Part shown: piece after piece, positions 15,771 to 23,500 of the stretch | Layout: every line of letters begins with the position of its first letter | How positions within the stretch are numbered: position 1 is the first letter of the stretch | NCBI GenBank assembly: GCA_002887195.1 | Contig: PJAB01000268.1 | Span: 1 to 31,478 of the forward strand | Length of the DNA stretch: 31,478 bases | Reading direction: 5' to 3' | Source: Chrysochromulina parva | Taxonomy: Eukaryota; Haptophyta; Prymnesiales; Chrysochromulinaceae | Made by a program: the position numbers and the translations under genes | The notes under the pieces: generated by a model | Database searches by the model: none | Told to the model about the DNA's origin: nothing | What the model saw: the letters and a program-made list of their open reading frames with translations, nothing else

Positions 15771-16388
15771 TCGTCACGTGCGGGTCTTCCCGTGCAGGGT
15801 CGACTTTGATCGCGTGTGGACCGTCGGGGCGGCGTGCAGGATACGTCGTCGCGGAATGCCCATGCTGCATGCCCAGTCATCAGTGGCGCGGTGCCCGAGG
15901 CTGTGCCTGATTCTGGTGGGTGTACTGGGAGTGGCCCGTCTCGGTTGGCGTGGGGACACGTGCCGCGAGGGCGTCCCGTTGAAGACCACGCCTGGGACTG
16001 CGCCTGAGGGACGCTGCTCCAAGATCCACCATGGCCGTTCCTGGCGTTGCTGCGGGTGCGGCGATCGTAAGATGGACAACGATCTGCGGAAGAAGGCCAC
16101 GGGACAGCCACGGGCATGGGGCGACGTGGTCCTGACGTGGTCGTGTTGGAGCACATGGACGGGGCATGATCGATGGTGGAGGACATGGCTTATGGGCCGC
16201 CGCCATGGTCCGGTCGGAGGCACCACAAATGAAACGTTGTGTCAACGGAGTCCTCAGTCCACTTACATTCAATATACTCTTGTAAACTAGACATTCCACG
16301 TTGCAGCAGCCCCGCAGGTGCCACCGCACGCTCCACCGGATCGGCGCCTTTGTTGGTTTTCGGGGTGTGTGACTGTGAACGGTCTCCT
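15771..16388 (+). other. Intergenic region, 618 bp
   Basis: Between the bestrophin stop and the ATG of the next plus-strand gene. Several overlapping open frames cross it on both strands, but they lack domains and mostly lack ATG starts. No tRNA, repeat or promoter motif is recognised. Confidence 0.5.
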
Positions 16389-17501
16389 ATGCGGGGGTGG
16401 CTTGGTTCTGGGTTGCAACCAAGTGCCCTTGGAGGCCTGGGCTCGGCGCTGGGTGGCCTCGCGCAAGCATCGCCACTATCGCTCTTGGATGCGCCGGTCG
16501 CGGACAACCTGCTCGAGCACGAGCGCACGCACAATAAGCTCATCGTGGCGCTGCGCGACGATTTCACGCTTCGCGAGGTGCTGCTGAATGCGGCGTGCTC
16601 CGTGGCTCCCGACTTTGCCCTATACCTGCTGCTGCCGCAGAGCAGCACGCTCGAAGACGTCGAGGTCACGCTCGAGCTTGTTCAGACGCACCTTGTGCGG
16701 TTGCAGCGTGGCGTGGCGCGTGGCTATCCACGGGCGTTTACGTCGCTCAACGGACTGTGCGGCACCTGCCGAGCAGACGGCGAGATCACTGTCAACGGAC
16801 GGCTTCGGCGCGCGGCGGACACGGACAGCGCGCTGGGCGGTAGCGTGGGCGGGTGGGCGCAGGATGGACGCGGCGCCGCCGTCGCGCAGCTCGAGTCCCA
16901 GATTGTTGTGCTGCGCGAGTCGCAGCTGCAAGCGTCCGCCAAGCTACCGCTGCGCGTGCCCGTGGGGCTCCTTATCGTGTCCGATCCGCTCTTCTTCCCG
17001 GGCTGCGGCTGGAAGTTACCGCTCGCGCTGCGCCAGTGCACGCACCGCTTCCGGGAGACGGCCCTCGACGAGCTACCGCTCTCCGATCTGCCTGCATTGC
17101 TCTGCGAGTACCAAATCATGGCGCGCGCGTGGCTCGAGGGGCAGGGCCTCGGGGGCGAGGCCGAGGAGCCGCCAAAGCCAAGGGACGCGATTGTCATAGC
17201 TCCCCCGCCACCGCCCGCGACGCCGCCTGTCGTGGCGGCGCCCAGCGCGGCCTACGCTGCGTCAACCTTGCTGTCGTGCCGCGATAGCTCACCGTTGAGC
17301 AGCCATACGCGGATGCGCTTCGCCCAAATCTCTGCCGCAGCCGAGGCGCTCTTGCGCCAGCCCGCGCCCTCCAAGCAGGCGCCCTCGGCCTCGGCTGCGG
17401 CGCTACTTCGCAGCTTGCTGGGGCCGACGGAGAGGGAGAGCGGCGGCTCGAGCTCGGAGGCAGCGGGATCGGCGATTCTTAAAGAACAAGATGAAGAGTA
17501 G
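16389..17501 (+). CDS. Hypothetical protein
   Basis: 370 residues from the ATG at 16389; the frame runs back to a GTG at 16239 that is not used. Residues ~35-110 look helical and ordered (NLLEHERTHNKLIVALRDDF, LREVLLNAACSVAPDFALYLLL, LEDVEVTLELVQTHLVRLQR). A middle part contains a CGTC pair and a Gln/Leu-rich helix, followed by VPVGLLIVSDPLFFPGCGWKLPLALRQCTHRFRE and a second helical block. The C-terminal ~100 residues are Pro/Ala/Ser-rich and disordered. No signal peptide or known catalytic motif is seen; I do not recognise the family. It is convergent with the kinesin-like gene, with 93 bp between the stops. Confidence 0.6.
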   Translation: MRGWLGSGLQPSALGGLGSALGGLAQASPLSLLDAPVADNLLEHERTHNKLIVALRDDFTLREVLLNAACSVAPDFALYLLLPQSSTLEDVEVTLELVQTHLVRLQRGVARGYPRAFTSLNGLCGTCRADGEITVNGRLRRAADTDSALGGSVGGWAQDGRGAAVAQLESQIVVLRESQLQASAKLPLRVPVGLLIVSDPLFFPGCGWKLPLALRQCTHRFRETALDELPLSDLPALLCEYQIMARAWLEGQGLGGEAEEPPKPRDAIVIAPPPPPATPPVVAAPSAAYAASTLLSCRDSSPLSSHTRMRFAQISAAAEALLRQPAPSKQAPSASAAALLRSLLGPTERESGGSSSEAAGSAILKEQDEE

Positions 17502-17594
17502 CGTACGACGGATGCGTCATGATTCTCGGTCTGACCTCTCCTTATAAATGCTAAAAAGCTAAACTGATACTCGAGTACTAGTAACTGTTTGAAC

Positions 17595-20500
17595 CTAAAT
17601 CTCCCTGAGTGGCACTGCGGGCGGCGCGGTGGCGAGCTCCGCAAGCCGCGCTTCGAGGAGAACCATGTGAGCGTGCGCTGACTGCAGCGCGACAAAGCCC
17701 TCGCCGCCCAAGGGGGTGGCACTCTCGGCCGCCTCGGCCGCGAGCGTCGCCTCTATCATAGAGCGGACCGTGGGGCGCTCGCTGCCCATCTGCTGTGCCT
17801 GGACTGTGGCGAGCTTCTCGCGCAGCACGGCCGCCTCTGCTGCATGCGAGCTCGGCAGGTTGTCGACAGGGTCGGCGCCGCTCGTCGTCTTGTGCTCAGC
17901 CGAGCGAAGGTGCATGGGCTTCGGAGGCGAGGTGGGCGGCGACTCGCCCTCCTCATCGGAAGATACGTCCTCATCGAAGGGCGATACGTACACAGCCCCC
18001 GAGGGCATCACTCCCGGCGATGAGGCCGTCATCTCGCGCGAGTCGGCGCCGTGCGACGGCGGCGTGCTCCGAAGAAAGTGCGAAATGCCTCCGCCGCCGA
18101 TCTCGGCATCTCGCATTCTCTTCGCAGCCGATCTCGGCGGCGTGGCCAAGCCGTACGCTGCCGAGTCCGGCGGCGACGCTGCCGTGTCCGGCGGCGAGGT
18201 CGCGACCGACGACGCGCCTGGCGACACCACGTCTGCCGCCGGAGAGCGCTGCTGCAAGGCGAGTGGGGGCGTGCTCGGCGGAGCTGGCGACGCGTCTGCC
18301 ACCCACACGCGCGCTTGGCGGCAGCGCTGTGCAAAGCGGAGCGAGTTGATCGAGTGCGGCAGCTTGCCCGGCTCTGCGCCGCAGCACGCGACGAAGATGG
18401 TCTGCATCGGGCGCGCGGCGCCAATGGCATCACCGCCCAGAGCATCGCGCAGGAGCCACGTGAGCTTCGAGTCGCGGTAGGGTACCCCCTGCGGATTGGG
18501 GTTCGTCGTCGAAGGGAGCGTCGAGCTGAACGCGGTCGACTCGGCAAGCGCGTTGATGCACGTGTTGAGCGCGGAGAGTGACGTGTTCGCCGGCGGCTTG
18601 CCCACGGTGCCGCCCGTCCCCCCGCTGCCCGTGCCGCTGCCGCTGCCCGGCCTGTGCGCCTCGGCCGCGCCGAGATCGACCAGCTGCAGAGACGAGTGCT
18701 GCATCTCGCCGGACGCGCCCACGCGCACGCTCACGGTGAGCGTGAAGATGGCGTGAGCGCCCCCGCCAGCGCCCGAGCGAGACGAGGGTGTTCGATGGCC
18801 TGCATCGGCGCGGTTCTGCAGTCCAATTAAGAGGGCGCGCATCACATCCTCCTCCCACTCCACGAGCCGTTGGGTGGCCTCGGGCACATGCACGCCGAGC
18901 TTGGCGCTCTCGCGCAGCCTCAGCGGCCGCCCGTTTTTGCCGAGGAGGTCATAGATCGCGTCGTCGGTCACCTCTAGGAAGGTGCATGTGACCGTGGCAC
19001 CAAGCCCGAAAAGACCCTCGACGCCTCCAACAGCCGAGGCCCGTGTGAACAGGTGGTGCGACGCGCGCGGCAGCAGCCCCCACTCCTGCCACGCCGACGT
19101 GTTCGCTGCATTGGACAGGTGGCTTGTTGGACCGAAGAGGGTGTGCGTCTTGCCCGTGCCTGGGGCGCCAAAGGCGATGAGCGTCGCGCTCTCGCCACGT
19201 AAGAGGCCCTCGGTAGCCTCGGCACACAGCGACGCATACGCGGCGGCCTGATCGGACGTCGGTCCGAGGACCCCATCGAGCACGAATGAGAGTGGCGCCA
19301 TGTGGGCGTACTCGGCGGCTACCTTGACCACGCGATCCGAGTGTGAGAGGCGACTCTCTTGTGACGAAACGCTGCTCTCGTGCGTCGGCTGCAGCCGCGC
19401 GAAGACGCGTGGCGCACGCTGCCTGACCAACAGCCCGTCGGCGCTGGAGCGGCTCGGTCCTTTGGGCCGGTGTAGCGTGTGTCGGTCGAGGTCGTCGACG
19501 AGCAGCGTGGCCGCCGACGACGCGTGCTGCACGAGCCCGGTCGCCGTCCGCCCGAGGAGCCGCGTCGCGTCGACGAGACCTTGCTGAGCGCCACATGCCG
19601 AGCGCTTGATCATCCGCTGCACGCCGTTCTCGGAGGGAGGCTTCTCGGCGGGCGGCGGCAACGCCAGAGGGCCGACGAGAGGATCGACAGTCGCGCGCGC
19701 GCCCGAGCAGAGCCAATCGAGGAAGCCCGGCTTCTGCTCCTTGGCCTCCTTCAGTCTCATGAGGCGCTCCGCCTGAGGGTCCCTTGATTGCCCTTGATTG
19801 CCCTTGATCGCCTGAGGGTCCCTTGGGCGCGAGACTCCCTCGATCGATCGGCGCTCCAGGCCCACCGTGGGTTCCCTTGCGCCGCCCGATGGCATCACGC
19901 TCGCCGCGCAAGAGGTGGCTGCGCTCACTGCCGCGCTCATTGCGATGCTCGGGGGAGCGCGGGGCGGGTGCGCGCCGCCGCGCGGTGTGGGGGCGCGCGG
20001 TGCGCTGGCCTGGACCGTGGGCCAGGGGGCTCCGATCCGGCCGCCTGTGCCGGCGCTCGTACCGGTGGCGGGCTTGGCGGGCTTGGGTAAGGAGCCGCGC
20101 GGCGGGGTGAGGCTCGGCGAGCGGGCACGGCTGGGCGAGCCGAGGGCACGGCTGGGCGAGCCGAGGGCACGGCTGGGCGAGCCGAGGGCACGGCTGGGCG
20201 AGCTGGCGCGGCTGGGCGAATTGGCGCAGCTGGAGAGCATCCCTTTGGTGATCCCTTGGGTGAGGCTCCCTTCGGCCCGTCCCTTATTTGGCATCGGGGG
20301 CATCTTGAGCGGCAGCGCGAACGGGCTGACGCCTACGGACGCGGGCTCCGCCTCCGCCTTTGTCGGTCGGAAGCGCGGCGAGTGTCCGCCCGCGCTGCGC
20401 TTGCTCAGGCGCACGCTCGCCGCAGTGAGCACTCCATCTGGCGAGAGCTCGTCGATCTCGTCGATCTCGTCGATCTCGTCGGCATCCTCGGCGCCGCTCC

Positions 20501-23500
20501 GGTCCGGGCTCCGAGGGCAGCGCGGCTGCGGCGACTCCGCTCTCCGATCCTTGGTTGGTGACTCAGCTCTCTCCGGCAGTTGGATCATCTCCTCCAGAAC
20601 TTTGCCGTCGCGGCCCAAGGAGAAGCGCGCGCGCCGCGTCGACGACGGGCGCGACGAGGTCGCCGGGCGCGACGACGGACGCGACGATGGGTGCGAGGTG
20701 CCATGCCACGAGTGGCGCTCGACCCGCGTGCGCCCTATCGGGCTGTGCAGGCTCACCGAGCGCAGTGAGCCGTCGCCTTCACACGAAGTGACGAAGCTGT
20801 CGGCGCTCCCTGCGCCCGTCACGTCCACTGCGGCAGTGCCCCACTTCCGGATCCCGAGCGGGCTCACGGTGGGATTCGCCTTGCTGCTCATCGCGGTGGT
20901 CATCGCGGTGGTCAAGTCGCCTGAGAAGCGCAACGAGCGCAGCGGACGCTCGCCGTCCTTCTCAAAGAGCTTGGCCTCCCCCTTGATGGTGCTGCCCGGA
21001 ACGGCGCTGCTCGGCGTGGCGCTGCACGGCGTGGCGCTGCTCGGCACGGCGCTGCTCGGCACGGCGCTGCTCGGCACGGCGCTGCCGCCCTTGCCTAGGG
21101 AGCTTGCAATCTCGACGACGGCTGCGGCCTTTGCCTTCTCAGGGCTGACGAAACCACCGATCTTCTCAGGGCTGACGAAACCACCGATCTTCTCGGCGAC
21201 GACGATCTGCTGCTCGCCCTCTTCCCACACCTTGACATTCCGCAGCGCCGCACGCCAGTCGTACCCCTCGCTGAGGAGCGCCCTCGAAGCCGCGCGCTCA
21301 GCGCGCATCTCTTCAATCTTGGCGTGCACCGCCTTCAACGCCTCTCTCGAGCGCTTGTTACGCAGATTCACGCGCAGGGCGTCCACGAGCATGTCGGCGC
21401 GCCGATGCAGGCAGTCGGGAAAGTGTTCATGGACGGCCGCTGTGATGAGCCTCTTGCGGTTGTTGATGCGCGCCGCGATGAGCGCATCGCGGATGATCAT
21501 CACCTGTCGATGCTTGTGCAGCTCATGGAAGACGTGGCCCAGCCGGCGGCGCATCAGCTTGCCCCGCACGAGAGCCTGGATGCGCAGCACAGCGAGCCGT
21601 TTCGGGTGGTTGTGCACGTGCTTGCGCGCGAGGCGCGCGCGCGCCGCCGACTGCAGCAGCACGCAGACAGACTTGACCACGCCCATGGTGCGCATCACGA
21701 TGCGACGGCGCATGGCTGCCTGGATACGAATGGCATGGCGCTCCTGACCCACAGCTAGCGCGCGATCGATCTCGCGCTGTACAGAGTTCTGCAGGAGCAA
21801 CGGCTTGCTGGCGGCAGTCCTGCTGGCCACCGGAGGCTTGGCAGGGCTCGGCGGCTCGACCTGCTGCAGCAATGCGCCGTGGGGCTGGCGGAGCCGATGA
21901 GAGAGCACAGAAGGCGGGGCGGCGGCACGTGGCGTAGTGCCAACCAGCGTGCGCGTTGGGATGGCATGGACAGCCGAGGCTCTCTGAGACTCAAGCCTGC
22001 GTTGCGCAAGCGCGTCGATCTCGGAGCCAATAGGATCGCGCGCCTTTGGCATGGGGATGGGGCTGGCGGCCGAGGCCCGCTTCGAAGACGCCGCCGGCGG
22101 CGGCGAAGACGCCGCCGGCGGCGGCATTCCCTCTGAGAGGAGGGCAAATGGACCGGCGACGGCAGCCAAGCGCTGTTCGTCGGCCTTCAAAGCGGCCCCG
22201 ACCTTTCCGAGTAGTCCACCGAGCGAAGCGGCCTTCCCCCAGGTCGTGCCACCGCGCAGCACGGCGGCCGTCTGCATCGCATCGCGTATCGCGTCTGCTT
22301 GAAGACGCTCCTCGAGCGCAAACTCTGCCTCGAGCTCCTGCCGCTCGCGCGCAGCCGCTGCCTCGAGTGCCTCTTGTTCGGCCGCAAAGCGCCTGGCCGC
22401 CTCTCTGCTCGCCTCGGCGTCTTGCGCCGCCTTCGCATCTTGCGCCGCCTTCGCCGCCTTTGCCTTCTCGGCCGCCGCCTTTTCCACTGCGGCCTTCTCG
22501 GCCGCCGCCTTCTCGGCCGCTGCCTTCTCCGCTGCAGCCTTCTCATCGGCTGCCCTCTTGGCCGCGGCCGCCTTCTCGGCCGCCGCCTTCTCAGCTGCGG
22601 CCTTCTCGGCGGCCACTGGCAGCTTTCGCATGCACTGGTGGAGCTCCGCGTAGCTCACCAAGCCATCGTGGTTTGCATCGAGCGCGCCAAAGAAGCTCCG
22701 TCCATCGAAGGTCGTCGGATCGAGCCCAAAATCGTCCATCGCCTCCTCAAACTCCTCCAACGTGACGGTACCGTTCTCGTCGCCATCCCAGCTGTAGAAC
22801 AAGTCGACGATGCGCAGCTTGCGCTCATCGAGCTCCTTGATGAGGCGCTGACGCAGCGGGTGCGCGTGCGCCGCGCTCACCTCGGGTAGCGTGCTGACTG
22901 GCACCACACGGGACGCAGGCCGACCCGCTGCCACCTTGGTGCGATGCTGCTCCTTGCGCAGCTGGTACACGCGCCGGCGCCCGCGGCGCCCGCGGTAGCC
23001 CGCCTGGATGACCGTCGAGAGGTGGTTGAGCGCATGCATCGTATTCAGCACCAGGTGGCGCCGGTAGATCGATTGAATGTACGTGGCCGCGCCGTGGCAA
23101 GCGCGCTCGATCATCCTCTCTGTCGACGTCATCGCCACCGGCAACGCCGCCGCCGCCGCCGGCAGCGGCACGGGCAGAGGCGGCGACGCGGACGCCGCCA
23201 CGGCCTTCAGTCGAGGCGGCGACGGGCTGCGGCCGACGTGGCGCTCGGCGGCGTGCCCCGTCGTCGCGAAGGCAAGCTCGTCCGTCGAAAGCTCGGTGAT
23301 CTTGTCAAGCGATGACTGAGCATGCAAGTGGCGCTTGGCCGCTGCCGCAGCCTCCGCCGCGGCGTATCTAGCCGCCTCGACCGTCGCTCGCTCGGCGGAT
23401 GCCTTGGCTGCTGCTTGCTCGGCGGCTGCATCGGCTGATCTCCGCTCAGCCTCCGCTTGCTCTGCCGCACGCTGCCTCGCCTCGTGTCGCTCAGCCTTTG

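Noticed and set aside
15712..16329. Several overlapping open frames on both strands after the bestrophin gene
   Set aside because: They lack domains and mostly lack ATG starts; they are typical of GC-rich intergenic DNA.
19867..21747. 626-codon plus-strand open frame opposite the kinesin-like gene
   Set aside because: It mirrors the tandem repeats of the opposite strand, and the minus strand has the EF-hand, IQ and motor evidence.
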